Source: Gracilaria domingensis (lineage: Eukaryota; Rhodophyta; Florideophyceae; Gracilariales; Gracilariaceae). From it: 64,000 nucleotides of DNA. The DNA lies in contig VCMS01000260.1 of the NCBI GenBank assembly GCA_022539475.1, positions 23,238 to 87,237 on the forward strand, read 5' to 3'. Positions 22,567 to 34,099 of this stretch are shown here, in pieces. The notes under the pieces were generated by a model, which was given only the letters and a program-made list of their open reading frames with translations, had not been told where the DNA came from and made no database searches. The position numbers were made by a program, and so were the translations under genes. Each line of letters begins with the position of its first letter. Positions within the stretch are counted from its first letter, which is position 1.

Positions 22567-22774
22567 TGTTGGCTACAGCTAGTCTAAAGGTACATTACGT
22601 TCTCTATAAGAGGGCGTGGGGAGTCGCGAGATCCTTCGTCTCGCTTCTCTCTCCCCACGCCCTGACTACCTAGAGTCGTGAGTACCTAGCTAAGCCAGTA
22701 GAGGGTAGTCAAGTCAAATAAACTTTTTGTTTATTTTTGCCAAAAGTAAGTCTAATTCTAATCTGTTTGCTGCA
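22567..22774 (+). repeat. Candidate 5' LTR (or its 3' part) upstream of gypsy-3
   Basis: It begins TGTTGG, has TATA-like CTATAAG at 22604, a strong stem-loop directly downstream, and ends TGCA at 22774, two bases before TGGTACCATCG, a possible primer binding site (TGG start). It does not match the sequence after the gypsy-3 pol end, so its assignment is uncertain. Confidence 0.35.
22611..22663 (+). promoter_or_regulatory. Stem-loop just after a TATA box
   Basis: Perfect 13-base arms AGGGCGTGGGGAG and CTCCCCACGCCCT with a 27-base loop. If transcription starts from the TATA at 22604 this would lie in the 5' leader of the transcript. Confidence 0.6.
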
Positions 22775-22808
22775 ATTGGTACCATCGTTCTTACAGTAAC
22801 TGACCAAT

Positions 22809-24039
22809 TTGTTTACAGTGTCAACTCCGAACACGACTGCGGCGCCAGCGTCCGGATCTCCCAAGGAGGCACCGGTTAGATCACCGTCACGTGACGATCA
22901 CGTGCGATCTAATTCTTCTGATCTAAGTGATCAGGAACGATCTGGTCACGTGCCATCTGGATCGGAAAAAGTGATCAATAGTGATCAAAACCGATCAGCT
23001 GGACCCGCAACCCCCAAAGTGGCGTCGGCCAATCAGAAGGCGCCAACCACTACTCAAGATCTGCCAAGTAGAACCCAGAAAGCTGTTCAAAAGGCGCTTT
23101 TTAGGACACTTTTTGGACCGAATCCCGATTTGACAAGTGTCATTCTTTCGGACAATCAGAGTGTGCCAATTGAAACTCAAATTTCTCCGAATCTGGGCAA
23201 AACTGGAACTACTTTTGAAAGTTCTTCATCGGTTCAGATTGTGCCACTTGGCCAACTTCTGAAGCCGTCCTTGGTAACCCCTCTGGGTCGGGTTACTAAG
23301 CCTAAGAAGGTTAACCGCGTGAGGAGCAGGCTACCGAACCGATTCGTCAGCCGACGTCACTGACCGTAAGTGAAGGTGAAGGTGACCTGGAGCGCTTTCG
23401 CCCGCTGACGACGTGTCATCTGGGTGACGTCAGTGACCTGTCACGACGTGTCACAGTGTCCGACGGGGACATTGCTGTACTCGGGCGTGATTATCGTCCA
23501 GGTACAAAGGAACATCTTTTGGTGGGACATCGTGGGCCCGTACGCAATCGTACCGAACGGGTCCTAACCGAGGTCCTGAGGGCCAGGTCCAAGGGAGAAG
23601 CTGCACATCGCCGTGCGTTGCCGATTTCTGGTCCTCGGACTAATATCGGTCCCCAATCGAGGCATTGGTGCCACATCTGTGAGGCTCCCAAGAAGCCTAC
23701 TATTCCGTGGGTGGACCATAATTGTTCCGAGAATTATCTCATTAAGCTGGAATCAAAATCAGCTGGATTTGGGGAATTTCGTGGAAAAGTTTTATTGGAG
23801 TACGCGGACAAGCTGCAAGTACATTGTGCAGTCAGCAACTTGTAATGCAAGGACGTTCTAGCGTACGCACATCATTTTTCCACTCAGGAGCATTTGGACC
23901 GCTATCACGCTTTCAAGGAATACGCTCAAGCGGCTTCAAAGATAGACGGTACTCCTATATATTCAGTTAATAGGATTCCTAGGGAATCAGCTATTTCTAT
24001 TAGCAAAGTAGTCAAGAAGCTTAAGACCAAAAGAAACTA
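22809..24039 (+). pseudogene. ORF upstream of gypsy-3 gag with CxxC...HxC motif
   Basis: Two overlapping open frames plus one readable stop make a product of about 400 residues ending 98 bases before gag. 22809-23363 is Ser/Thr/Pro-rich and polar; near 23330-23360 it passes to another frame that is open through 23845, has one TAA there, and stays coding to 24039. The C-terminal part has WCHICEAPKK...VDHNC, a possible zinc site, then a helical KEYAQAASKI segment and a very basic end (KKLKTKRN). Not a family I know. It could be an additional retroelement ORF or the gag of another, older element. The DNA at 22870-23000 is unusually rich in GATC and CACGTG. Confidence 0.45.
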
Positions 24040-24137
24040 AGTATTTTTTGAAAGACCATTAAGTAAAATTGTTTGAATTGTTGGGTATTATTTAAAATTG
24101 TTCCCTTGCCTTTGAAACCTCCAAAACCTCTGAAATA

Positions 24138-24995
24138 ATGGATCAACAACAAAATCCGGAGAACAATGTCGCAATTCAGCAATTACAACAACAAGTCGCA
24201 AATTTGCAACAACAACTTCAAAATGCCAATCAAGCATTTGTTAACTTAAACACACAACGCGACAATAGTATTTTAAAAGTTGGAAAGCCAGAGAAATTCT
24301 ACGGTAAAAATGTACGTAGTTGGCTCAAAGGACTTGAAAATATTTTTTCAAGTAAATTACCTCCACCTTCTGAAGAGCAAAAAATTAAATTTGCAATAAG
24401 TTATATGGCCGGAGATGCCCTGCAATGGATTGAACTGGTTTCTTTGAATGATACAAATTTTGAAAACTTTGAAGAATTCAAAACTAAATTAAGGGAGTAT
24501 TTTGAACCCGTTAATCGAGAATTAACCGCTAGAAAAAACTTAAGTGAATTAAAACAAATTGGACGGTTTAATACTGTACGACCGTATAACCAGGAGTTTA
24601 CCAAGTGGTTATTACAAGTACCAACAATGACCGAAGCAGAACAAATATTTCATTATAGTCAAGGGTTGAAAAGCAAGACTAGAATTGAAGTAGAACGTTC
24701 AGAACCAGGGTCAATACAAGAAGCAATGAAAGTTGCGGACAGATTCGATAATATCTTCAGAAATGAAAGCAGTTGGAACAACTCCTCTAATCGCTCTGGT
24801 AATGGTAACAGACAAGGACCAGTTCCAATGCAAATTTGCAACGTTAATACAAAACGCGTTACTCATGTCTCAGGAGAAGAGAAGAAACGCTGTCTACAGG
24901 AAAGACTATATTTTGTATGTAAAAAGCAAGGTTGAATGGCAAGGAATCACTACACCAACAAGGGTGGTGAGAACAACCATGACAAAAAAAACTAA
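24138..24995 (+). pseudogene. gypsy-3 gag
   Basis: Starts MDQQQNPENN with a Gln-rich coiled coil (residues 1-50), then capsid homology: KPEKFYGKN..SWLKGLENIF, GDALQWIE, FEEFKTKLREYFEP, QEFTKWLLQVP, a typical Ty3/gypsy Retrotrans_gag domain. An in-frame TGA at 24933-24935 falls where the His of the CCHC knuckle should be (YFVCKKQG, stop, MARNH). Beyond it the gag frame continues to a TAA at 24993-24995, exactly at the frameshift site. The AT-rich composition differs from gypsy-1 and gypsy-2. Confidence 0.85.
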
Positions 24996-25016
24996 GAGTA
25001 GCGCTAGAAAGCGCTA
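24986..25016 (+). promoter_or_regulatory. Canonical -1 programmed frameshift signal, gag to pol
   Basis: The slippery heptamer A AAA AAC at 24986-24992 is in register with the gag frame. The gag stop TAA follows at once (24993). A 6-base spacer precedes a stem TAGCGCT / AGCGCTA (24999-25005, 25010-25016) with loop AGAA. A -1 shift puts the ribosome exactly into the pol frame, which opens CTA AGA GTA GCG at 24992. Confidence 0.85.
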
Positions 25017-28000
25017 GCGCAGAAACCAGTTCTAATGTAGAACTTGTACATTACGAAAAAGTCAAAACCAAGAAAAAAAGTACAAAAGAGAAAAAAACAA
25101 AAAGAAAACAATGCGTAAGTAATGATATTGTTAAGTTATGCACTTTCTCTTCATACAAGAGAAGGAGAAAGTCTAGAAGACAAACCCTTTTAGTTTTCAA
25201 AGGGAAAGTTCAGAAGCAAGCCACTTATGATTGTAATGTTTTAGTTGACAGTGGTTGCGAAGAGATTGTAATCTCAAAGAAGTATGCAGAAGAGTTAAGT
25301 CTGCAAGTTCAAAGTACTGGATTACAAGCCGAGTTATGGGATGGAACTCTTGTTCCTATGAACATTAGTTCAAGTCCAGTTTCTCTTCAGATCGGGAGTA
25401 CGACCTTCAAAATCCGACCATATGTGGTAGATCTCATATCCTTTGACATAATCCTAGGCATGTCTTGGTTAATAGATGTCAATCCACTTATTGATTGGAA
25501 AAGTAATCGTATGCTGATCAGAGTAAAAAATGAGCTGGTCACTCTGGACGCAGAGGCTGGTTGGCATGGGACCACATCCCGTCGGACATATATGCTCACC
25601 AGTAAACAATTTTCAAGGCTTGCAAGGAAGAATAAGAGTACGGTATACCATATTGTTGTGAAGGCAAGTCCAAACCCGCCTAAGTCAGAGTCACAACCTG
25701 CGGAAGAAGACAAAGGCCTGGATATCCAATTAGAAAAGTTATTAAGTAAGTATGGGGATATTTTTCCAAAGGAATTACCTCGAAAGTTACCACCTCATAG
25801 AGAAGTCGAAATGAGGATTAACTTAGAAGAAGGCGCGAAGCCTAAGTTAGGACCAATGTATAAGTTGTCCCGAGCGGAGCTTGCGGAAATGAAGACGCAA
25901 ATAGAAGAGCTCTTAGCTCATGGATTCATTCGTCCAAGTATTAGTCCTTGGGGAAGTCCGGTACTCTTTACAAAGAAGAAAGATGGTGGTCTAAGAATGT
26001 GTGTCGATTATCGAGCATTAAACAAACAAACCATCAAGAACCAAGTACCACTCCCAAGAATTGATGAAGTATGGGATCAAGTAGGAGGAGCTAAAGTATT
26101 CTCCGTTATAGATTTGAGATCTGGATACAACCAGATACGAATACGAGAAGGCGACATCGAAAAGACTGCATTCCGAACAAGGTATGGACAGTTCGAGTAT
26201 CTAGTAACACCATTTGGTTTAACTGGAGCTCCCGGATGTTTCCAGACATATATGAATATGATATTTAGGAAACATTTAGATAGTTTCATACTTGTTTACC
26301 TAGATGACATTCTAATATATAGTGAAAATGAAGAAGAACATTTGAAACATCTAGAAGAAGCCTTCAAGATCCTAAGAGAAAATAAGTTATATGGTAAGCT
26401 GTCAAAGTGCGAGTTTAAGAAAGACTCCATTGAATATCTCGGACACATAATTACATCCGACGGTATTAAAGTTAACCCCAAGAAGACAGAGGCCATTCGC
26501 AACTGGGAAGTACCAAGTAATGTAACCCAGGTGCAAAGTTTCTTAGGTTTGTGTAATTAATACAGACGATTCGTCAAGGATTTCTCTCGAATCGCCGCAC
26601 CACTCACCGATCTTACGAAGAAAGATATTCCTTTTGAATGGACCGCAAAAGAGCAAGAGGCTTTCGAATACCTCAAAGAAGCTCTGAGTAATACACCAGT
26701 CCTACGCTGTGCTGACCCAAGTTTGCCATACGAACTTACAGCTGACGCGTCACAAACAGGAATAGGTGCTGTATTAACCCAAACAGACGAAAAAGGAAGT
26801 CGACCAGTCGCATACGCATCACGCAAATTATCAGCCACAGAACAGGGCTACTCTACACACGAACGAGAACTATTGGCTATAATTTACGCACTGGAGACAT
26901 GGAGAACATATCTCTATGGAGTAAAGTTCACCATATATACAGATCATAACCCACTGAAATATCTAGAAACACAGAAAAGCCTGTCAAGAAATCAAGCTAG
27001 ATGGGTTGAATTTATGCAAGAATTTGACTTTGAAATCAAGTACATCAAAGGAAAGCTTAATTACGTAGCTGATGCACTATCAAGGAAGCATGCTGAAGTG
27101 CATAAGGTATCTTCTGATGTCATCAGAAATCTCCTTCATGTAGCCACCGTGAAAATACAGGACGATACACTGAAGACACTTACAGAAGAGTACCATAAAG
27201 ACGAGTTCTTTAAAGATATATTGCATAATTTGAAAGAACCTTTTGATTGGAAGAACAGAAGACTGTATTTTGAGAACAGACTCTGTATTCCAGAAGGAAA
27301 AGTAAGAGGCAGTATAATGCATGACAACCACAAGTCTCTTCTTGGCGCTCACAGAGGATCTCAGAAGACGATATCACTCATCAAACGAGATTACTTCTGG
27401 CCAGGAATGAGCAAGGAAATCAAAGAATATGTAGAGAAATGTCATGACTGTCAGAGAGCAAAAAGTATGAATCAAAACCGAGAAGGAATAGTACGACCGT
27501 TCCCTCCACCAACGAAGAAATGGGAAGTCATATCAATGGATTTTATATTTGACTTACCGAAGACAAAGGAAAACATGTGTTCTATCCTTGTTGTCGTTGA
27601 CAAGCTATCAAAACGAACGCATTTTATTCCGATGAAATCGAATGTCAATGCCAAGGACGCAGCCGATGTGTTCTACCAAGAAGTTTACAAACATCATGGA
27701 CTACCACGTAAGATTATTTCAGACAGAGACTCAAGGTTTACAGGAAACTTTTGGAAAGAACTAATGAAGATTCTTAAGGTCAAGCTGAATCTTTCGACGG
27801 CCTTCCATCCGCAAACTGATGGTCGGTCGGAGAGAGCTTTCAGGACACTGGAAGAGATGTTACGTTGTTTCGTGAGCTATAATCAAAAAGACTGGGATAT
27901 ATTCCTCCCTGGTCTTGCCTTTGCTTACAACAACCATGTCAACTCGTCAACAAATAAAACGCCGTTTTATTTGGAGTACGGACAACATCCTGTTACGATA

Positions 28001-28542
28001 TCTGAATTTCTACATCATGACGAAGTAGAAATATCGACTGATGCAACGAAAAATTCATCGAAAATCTCAAGTACGCAACATAACTGGCTAAAATATCAAT
28101 TGAAGCCACGAATTTGAAAATGATGGATGACGATGAGAGAAATAGGAAAGAAAGGACTTTCAAGGTTAGAGATAAGGTTCTACTGTCAACAAAGAATCAC
28201 AATCTCAAACAAAGTCGTGTAAAGAAATTATCCTCGAAGTATATTGGACCGTACGAAGTGAAGAAAGTAATGGCTGAAGGAAGATCGTATAAGCTGAATC
28301 TCCCTGAAGAGTGGAAGAACATTCACCTCACATTCCATGTTTCTCTACTTAAGAAATATGAAAACAGGGAATTTGTGGCAAAAGTTAAAGAAGACAGGAA
28401 CCGCGAGGTCAGAAGAGAAGTAGAAAAGATAGTGAAAATAGTAGAAAGTAGAATCGAGAAGAATTTGGATCACCGTGTGAAGAACAGTCGTCTCGAGTAT
28501 TTTGTTTACTATAAGAACACCAACGAGACAGAGAACCGATAG
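24992..28542 (+). pseudogene. gypsy-3 pol: protease, RT, RNase H, integrase, truncated chromodomain
   Basis: Open from 24992 in the -1 frame, without an initiating ATG, as expected for a fusion. A Lys-rich linker leads to protease ([20 protein letters not shown]), RT ([40 protein letters not shown]), a single TAA at 26558-26560 in GLCN-stop-YRRF, RNase H (ADASQTGIG, TDHNPLKYL), integrase HHCC (GAHRGSQKT...CHDCQ) and DDE (SMDFIFDLP, SDRDSRFTG, HPQTDGRSER). A frameshift near 28085-28114 enters the last frame: GPYEVKK, HVSLLKKY, and a chromodomain (VEKIVKIVESR, LEYFVYYKN) cut by TAG at 28540-28542 where a Trp codon is expected. Nearly intact otherwise. Confidence 0.92.
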
Positions 28543-28623
28543 ATCGATAGTCAGACACTCATCACATTTGCTGAACCGCAAGTCATCGAATCATTCACAT
28601 CAAGAAGCCGTTCATAATGAGAG

Positions 28624-28912
28624 TGTAATGTCAAACGCTTGTACGGACAAGGCACTGCGTGGTTTTTTAAACGTTTTGTAGTAATTGCAGCTCAAGAGCT
28701 GCGCGGTTTCTTCCTGAGCTTTGCGAAGGAATTCTATTGTAGTTTTTTATTGATAGTTGATAATTATGATAAAATAATGGTATAAAAGCTAACTATTTGG
28801 TGTAAACGCTTCCGTTTTACACTATTTTTATACTTGTTTCTAGTTGCGTGTCATTCGCTGAAGATGAACACTTCATCTTGTTTTCAACTGTTTCCTGTCT
28901 TTGCGAGCACCA
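28624..28912 (+). repeat. Candidate 3' LTR of gypsy-3
   Basis: Starts TGTAATGTC just after a purine-rich AATGAGAG, contains TATAAAAG at 28781-28788, and may end near GAGCACCA (28912). No matching 5' copy is seen in the window, so the limits are estimates. Confidence 0.35.
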
Positions 28913-29277
28913 TACCTGGCATAGAAATACTTATGATATCTAACAAATAATTATATAGTTTCCTGCAATTGCCTGTCCTACATATGCGTTGCCCCGAAAT
29001 ATATTAGACATTTGATTGATATAGCTTCGACACCAATCCACACAAAATATATCGGGCAAACAGAATTATCTTTACGTTTTTCGGTAGAAATGGGATCGCA
29101 AAGCTCTAAAATTTTACAGAGCTTTGCCGTCCCTTTTTGAGAGAAACTATGCTTTTCTGGACCTCTGATTTTTCTAAATACTTTATATGACGTTACTATC
29201 CATTTTGTCCCACGAAGCTCCTGGATGGCTCTCCAACAAAGTAAGGACCAATCTTTTCATCTGACTTCGCTCTGAGC

Positions 29278-30753
29278 CTAAACTGATTCCTTTTTATTCT
29301 CGCCGAGTCCTTCACGTTTAACTTCGAGCCAGAATTTAGTAATCAAGCGTAGAGATTCAAACACAATGCCCACAAAACATAGTAAAATGACCACCATCAT
29401 CACGAGCAAACTGATCCACCTGCCACGAGTTGCACTCTCATGTCCAACAGTGCCCAGTAAGAGAGTAGCGATATACATACCTCCTGCAGCTGAACACTTT
29501 ACATACGGCTTGCATTGTGCCACATCTGCTGGCAAAGCAACTGCCAAGTCCATCCATGTAAAGAAAGAAATCCAGTTGAGAGCGTTGTTGTGTGTAGCGA
29601 ACGCAAAGAACAAGGCTGCAAGCTCGGCCGGCCCGACAAGAAAGGTCAACGCAAATAATCGGGCCCATATCGGAAGCCACTTGATCTTCCTTTTGTTCGA
29701 AGCAAGTTTGCTTTGGTCGTTTCCATGCCGATGCATATTTTTTCTCTGTTTTCTTATTATGTTTCTTATACTGTCCATGAGACGATATGCAGTGAAAACA
29801 CCAGCAAATGCAGCTCCAATAGCTAGAACTGCATCCGTGACGGAGATATCTTCCGGCCTGGGTGTCAGGAAGCTGCTTTCTTCCGTCGCTATGGACACAA
29901 GGTCCTGTTGGGCAGCGTTAAGAATTCCTTTTTGCACTGCGTAATAGTAGAGCTTACTGCATGTATCTTGATCATCATCCTTCACAAATGTCTTGTTTTC
30001 CATCTGTTGCTGATGGCTTGAATTAAAGAACATCGAGGTTTTTTCTTCTAAACCCTCGTATTCGTCCAAAATGCGTCCAAAAGAAACGCTTTCCAGCGTA
30101 TCGAAATACTCTTCTTCTATCTTCTCTTGTGCCCTAGATTCACGACTTCCAGCTCCTGTCCAATAGCCAGAAGCTCCAATAGGAACTTTGTCTGTTGGAG
30201 CTTCAATATTCGGATCAATCCTATCCCCATCTTTCAACCTGATCATTTCGGAATGGCAATCTATCCACTTGTCATTATACTTCGGATACAAACACACAAA
30301 GCCATCCTTTCCGTTCAGTTTTCTAATCCGTGTAACAATGGAGTGACCGCAGCTATGCTTGAGGCATCTGCACGACAATATCGACTGTGTTGCATGTCCT
30401 TTCATATTTCGAGCCGGATCTTCAAATCGATAATGCTTTTCGCCCACTAGCCCAGGACTATCAGCAGCAGCTCTGCATCTCTTTTCCATCGAGAGGCTAC
30501 ATTTTCCAGAGTTGCTAGCTGAAAGAGTGCTGTTGATGATGTTCTTGAAGGTGACTCCGACGTAGGCAGCTCCACCCTTGCTGATAACTGAATACGGGAT
30601 GTCTGGTCCATTTTGTGTTGTTCTGATGCTGGCCACTTGCCTCCACCTTTTGAAGGAGTCCATGAAGGGCAAATCCTCGTCAATAGCTGAAGCGTAATTC
30701 CATGAAGTGATGGCGAAGATCACGAAGATGGGCATCAACGTCTTGAAAGTCAT
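29278..30753 (-). CDS. Secretory-pathway multi-spanning membrane protein, unknown function
   Basis: 491 codons, intact, no intron. The first 23 residues (MTFKTLMPIFVIFAITSWNYASA) form a signal peptide. An ectodomain of about 280 residues follows with several Cys (RCLKHSCGHS) and NxS/T sites (NSTLS, NSSH, NKTF). The C-terminal 190 residues hold about five hydrophobic segments (AVLAIGAAFAGVFTAY; LFALTFLVGPAELAALFF; WISFFTWMDLAVALP; GGMYIATLLLGTV; LLVMMVVILLCFVGIVF) with a basic loop (RKQRKNMHRHGNDQ) after the first, and a Lys-rich tail. I recognise no family; the layout suggests a surface or organellar membrane protein. It is a host gene, given intact coding and its own TATA box. Confidence 0.75.
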   Translation of the reverse strand: MTFKTLMPIFVIFAITSWNYASAIDEDLPFMDSFKRWRQVASIRTTQNGPDIPYSVISKGGAAYVGVTFKNIINSTLSASNSGKCSLSMEKRCRAAADSPGLVGEKHYRFEDPARNMKGHATQSILSCRCLKHSCGHSIVTRIRKLNGKDGFVCLYPKYNDKWIDCHSEMIRLKDGDRIDPNIEAPTDKVPIGASGYWTGAGSRESRAQEKIEEEYFDTLESVSFGRILDEYEGLEEKTSMFFNSSHQQQMENKTFVKDDDQDTCSKLYYYAVQKGILNAAQQDLVSIATEESSFLTPRPEDISVTDAVLAIGAAFAGVFTAYRLMDSIRNIIRKQRKNMHRHGNDQSKLASNKRKIKWLPIWARLFALTFLVGPAELAALFFAFATHNNALNWISFFTWMDLAVALPADVAQCKPYVKCSAAGGMYIATLLLGTVGHESATRGRWISLLVMMVVILLCFVGIVFESLRLITKFWLEVKREGLGENKKESV

Positions 30754-30836
30754 GTTAATACCTTTACACTCGGGAGGAGGTGAGGGAGTGGGAGCTGGGA
30801 AGCGGTGAGAATAGAAGGTGGGAGTAGTTATGGCCT

Positions 30837-30843
30837 TTATAAA
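30837..30843 (-). promoter_or_regulatory. TATA box of the membrane protein gene
   Basis: CTTTATAAAG on the minus strand, about 85 bases before the ATG at 30753. Confidence 0.55.
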
Positions 30844-31598
30844 GTGTTCTAGCGCTTCTACATTTGAAAGAGAGAAGGCCCTAGAAAACTAGAAAAAGTT
30901 GTGAGACGCATGAAAGTGGGCAATGCGTTAAGGGGAAAATGTCAACTTCGACTTCATATGCCCCGAGTTTTGCAAATTGGATTCGAAAGGGATGCTAACA
31001 ACGCTTGAACGACGTGCAGTCACGACAGTTTTCGGGAGCACAACGGATCCAATCGTTTTTGACATCAATGCGTTTGTCGTGAATTCGCTACAGCCCCCGG
31101 TCCTGTGTACAACAACTAAATTCTATATTTGATGATTTGAAGTATTACGAATGCTTTCATGAAACGCAAAGAAATATGAACAAGAGACTTTAGATTTGGG
31201 CATCTCGATTTTCGTGCCTGCTAGACTACGATGATGTGGAGAGAAGCAGACAGGGACATTTGCAGTTTTCAAAAGCACTATGACACAAGCACTGCTTGTG
31301 ATAGCTCTGGCCTTATTCACAGAACGTTTGGATCCAAATCGGGCCAGAGATATTTTATAATGGACTTCTCCTCAGTTGCAAGTTGAGAAGCTGTGATAAG
31401 CCTTTAAGACGTTTGGCCGATATAGCTGTTGTATTGCTGTTGTAAACTACGTTGATAATCATAGCCTTCGCAAACTTATAATAACGTACAAAAGACGGTA
31501 AGATACAGGTCATAATGCATCAAAATATGACATAACACATGTCGTAGCCATGCGAATCAACGGATTGGACTGCTATTTAACATTTGCCGTCCCTCGAA
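30844..31598. other. Divergent intergenic region
   Basis: About 750 bases between the divergent membrane protein and glycosyltransferase genes. Weak frames only. It should carry both promoters. Confidence 0.5.
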
Positions 31599-32507
31599 AT
31601 GGAACATCTCTCCTCATCTCACCAGTTGGTGATGCGCACCACGATGCACTCAAAGCTGTCTAACATTTTCGGAGCTATCGGACAAAGAGTTGCTTTTGTG
31701 TCGGTTTGGATCGCACTCGTCGTCGTTATTAACTCTAGGTATCATGTTTCGGAAGCTGATGTCTGTAAGAAATGGGTCGAGAAGCGAAAGGAAGACACTC
31801 TCAAGGTTATCACGTTAATATATGGCCAGGCACGCGATCACGTAAACATTGCCCACAACTGTCGCCTCATCTCCTCAACACGACACAGTTTAACCGTTTA
31901 CACGGACGACATATCTCAACCGTACTGCACGCTTTGCAAGTGTGTTCCATTTGCACCTTTCCGATGTCCTTGTCCCGCTGGTGTAGATGGTTGCAAGAGA
32001 AAAAATCCATGTGAAAAGGTTGAATTTCTTATACGTAGAATTTACCAGCATGATTCATTCTTGTTTCTGGATAACGATCTGCTCATCATGAAATTGCAGT
32101 TTTTAGATCACATGCTTCATCGATCCAGGGCTCATGATTTTCTAGCATCGTACGGGCATTTGAATGTTAACACTGCGGTTTACAACAGATCTATGAATAG
32201 CGGACTCATGTTCATTCGGCGATTGAAACATGTGAACTACAACATATTGCGGGATATGTTGTACAAGAAAAAAGCAGTGCAAGACCAAGCAGTTGTGAGC
32301 GAGTTCTTCCAAACAACTTATAGTAACTGGGATTCGTTATCGTGGAAATGGCACTGTCGAGCATTGAAACGTTCCAATCAGGATATTCCACCGGAGAGCT
32401 GTTACACAATACATGACCGTCATGAAGTTAATGACCTACTCAAAAGCCTCAACAAAACAAGACTCAAAACTTTTGAAGATGAGCACGATACAAACGCAGC
32501 AAGTTGA
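31599..32507 (+). CDS. Type II membrane glycosyltransferase-like protein
   Basis: 302 residues from the first ATG at 31599; a start at 31632 is also possible. A short cytosolic tail is followed by one membrane anchor at about residues 31-46 (VAFVSVWIALVVVINS), the Golgi type II layout. The lumenal part begins with a nucleotide-sugar-binding strand (KVITLIYGQ). FLFLDNDLLIM at 154-164 has the DxD-type Asp158/Asp160 expected to hold the metal and nucleotide-sugar. NSGLMFIRR and DQAVVSEFF match conserved motifs of GT8/GT77-like transferases. Cys-rich loop at 110-138 (CTLCKC...CPC...C...C). Donor and acceptor cannot be told; in an alga, a role in cell-wall polysaccharide or glycoprotein synthesis is plausible. 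Single exon. Confidence 0.7.
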   Translation: MEHLSSSHQLVMRTTMHSKLSNIFGAIGQRVAFVSVWIALVVVINSRYHVSEADVCKKWVEKRKEDTLKVITLIYGQARDHVNIAHNCRLISSTRHSLTVYTDDISQPYCTLCKCVPFAPFRCPCPAGVDGCKRKNPCEKVEFLIRRIYQHDSFLFLDNDLLIMKLQFLDHMLHRSRAHDFLASYGHLNVNTAVYNRSMNSGLMFIRRLKHVNYNILRDMLYKKKAVQDQAVVSEFFQTTYSNWDSLSWKWHCRALKRSNQDIPPESCYTIHDRHEVNDLLKSLNKTRLKTFEDEHDTNAAS

Positions 32508-34099
32508 AATAGTTTTCGCAGTTAACACTTGTCGAAGAAACGCTGGGAGATGCCAGAAGAAGCGCTTTAAGCAAAATAGTGAATTATCGCAAGGCTTATT
32601 GGGAGATGAAGGTTGTAACCTGCTCATTAGATTAGATTAAAAATGTCACTTACAACGTCCCAAACTGCAAAACTTCCTATGCTCTCCATCTATCATTGCT
32701 TCGAGACACGGGCTTCTCAAAAAGGGAAGTCGCAAAGCTCCTTTGAAAACTGGTAAACAGAAAGAAATAGGATTTTGAGGCACGAAGAAGATGATTTATT
32801 TTGAACGGGAGTGAGTGGATTGGAGATCTAAAGAGCGCCGGCAGCGCTCGTGGTATACAACCAGCGTTTTTGGTGATCGTCATGGCCGGCGATCGCCATC
32901 GCCGTCGCTGCGCCGCAGAACCTGCGTTGTTCTCCTCTCGCGATGCACGGTTCTGCGGTGCCCTTTATGGATTTAGTTTTCCCTTCCCTCCCACGCGTAG
33001 AGCAGTGTCGTCCCCCTGGGACTCACTGAACGCGTCCGGTCCTGCCGGACGGTGTAGCAGAATCTTATGGGCAAGTGCCTGTTCTGTGTCTCCGAACTAC
33101 CCAAACATTAAAGATCTACAAGAGAGCGAAACGAGAGTGATCAATAAACGAGGTTTGGAATGAATGTTATAGCCGACTGTAATTCAGTGCTTACAAACAA
33201 AATTTTGAATGCACAGAGCACTATGTGTGTTCTGGGAGATGCGGGAAAAAGTTCATTATGAACAATCAGAGATAAGTGAACGTTGATGACCCACTTCAAA
33301 TAATATCTTAGGATTTTATGGTATAAAAAACACAAATAATGCGGAGAGAAGTACAAACTCGCATTTCTTAATTGAATATAGGGAGATATTTTTAATGTTT
33401 TAAAACTAGAATAGACACTAATATGGTTTGAGAACAGAAAGCTTGATATTGTAATAAGTAATAATTTCTTTAACATATTATCGTTTAAATACAGATATGT
33501 ATTGTAGTTATTCGAATAGGTAGGAAAAACATATGAATATCTTAAGCTTTGATTATTGGAACCGTTGATGTTGTTCAAGCATCAACATTTCTTTATATTA
33601 GAAGCATATTATTTCTAATTAAAACGTTTTTAATTTACGTACGTAATATTTCGTGAAATGCATTTCTATTTACAACGTGTTTCAATTTAAAACTCACTTC
33701 TTTTTATAAATTCAAGCATTTAGAGGCTTCTTCTCATACTTCAATAAACCTGCCGCAACCTGGGCTACTGCATGAAAACAAAAACCATGAAAGGATTTGT
33801 TGTGACGAAAGAGGCTTGGGTTGGGGTGATGTAATCCATGCGTGGCACTCCGTGCAAATAGGCACAACTTACGCACGCAGACCACTCCACCAGAGTGGCA
33901 GATTTGCTCAGATTGGGAGAATGGGAATTTGCAATTCCAAGACCGCTGTGCAAGATGAAGACGACAGTCAGGCCTTCCGACAAAGAATTCTGCGATAAAG
34001 ATTGTGACGCAAGACTTTCGATTATCGGTGGCCGAACGGACTCCCGCATTGAGACTGACAGCACACGTAGCAGGCACGTGCCTTTGTTTCAATGATCTA
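32508..34099. other. Intergenic, no convincing gene
   Basis: An open frame at 32801-33163 (+, 120 codons) includes a GC-rich patch at 32830-33010 but has no motif. 33141-33720 is AT-rich. I see no supported gene. Confidence 0.45.

Noticed and set aside
22567-28912. Matched LTR pair for gypsy-3
   Set aside because: The two candidate LTR regions do not resemble each other, so they were listed separately at low confidence.
32801-33163. Possible 120-residue host gene
   Set aside because: No motif, mixed composition, no promoter seen; treated as chance.
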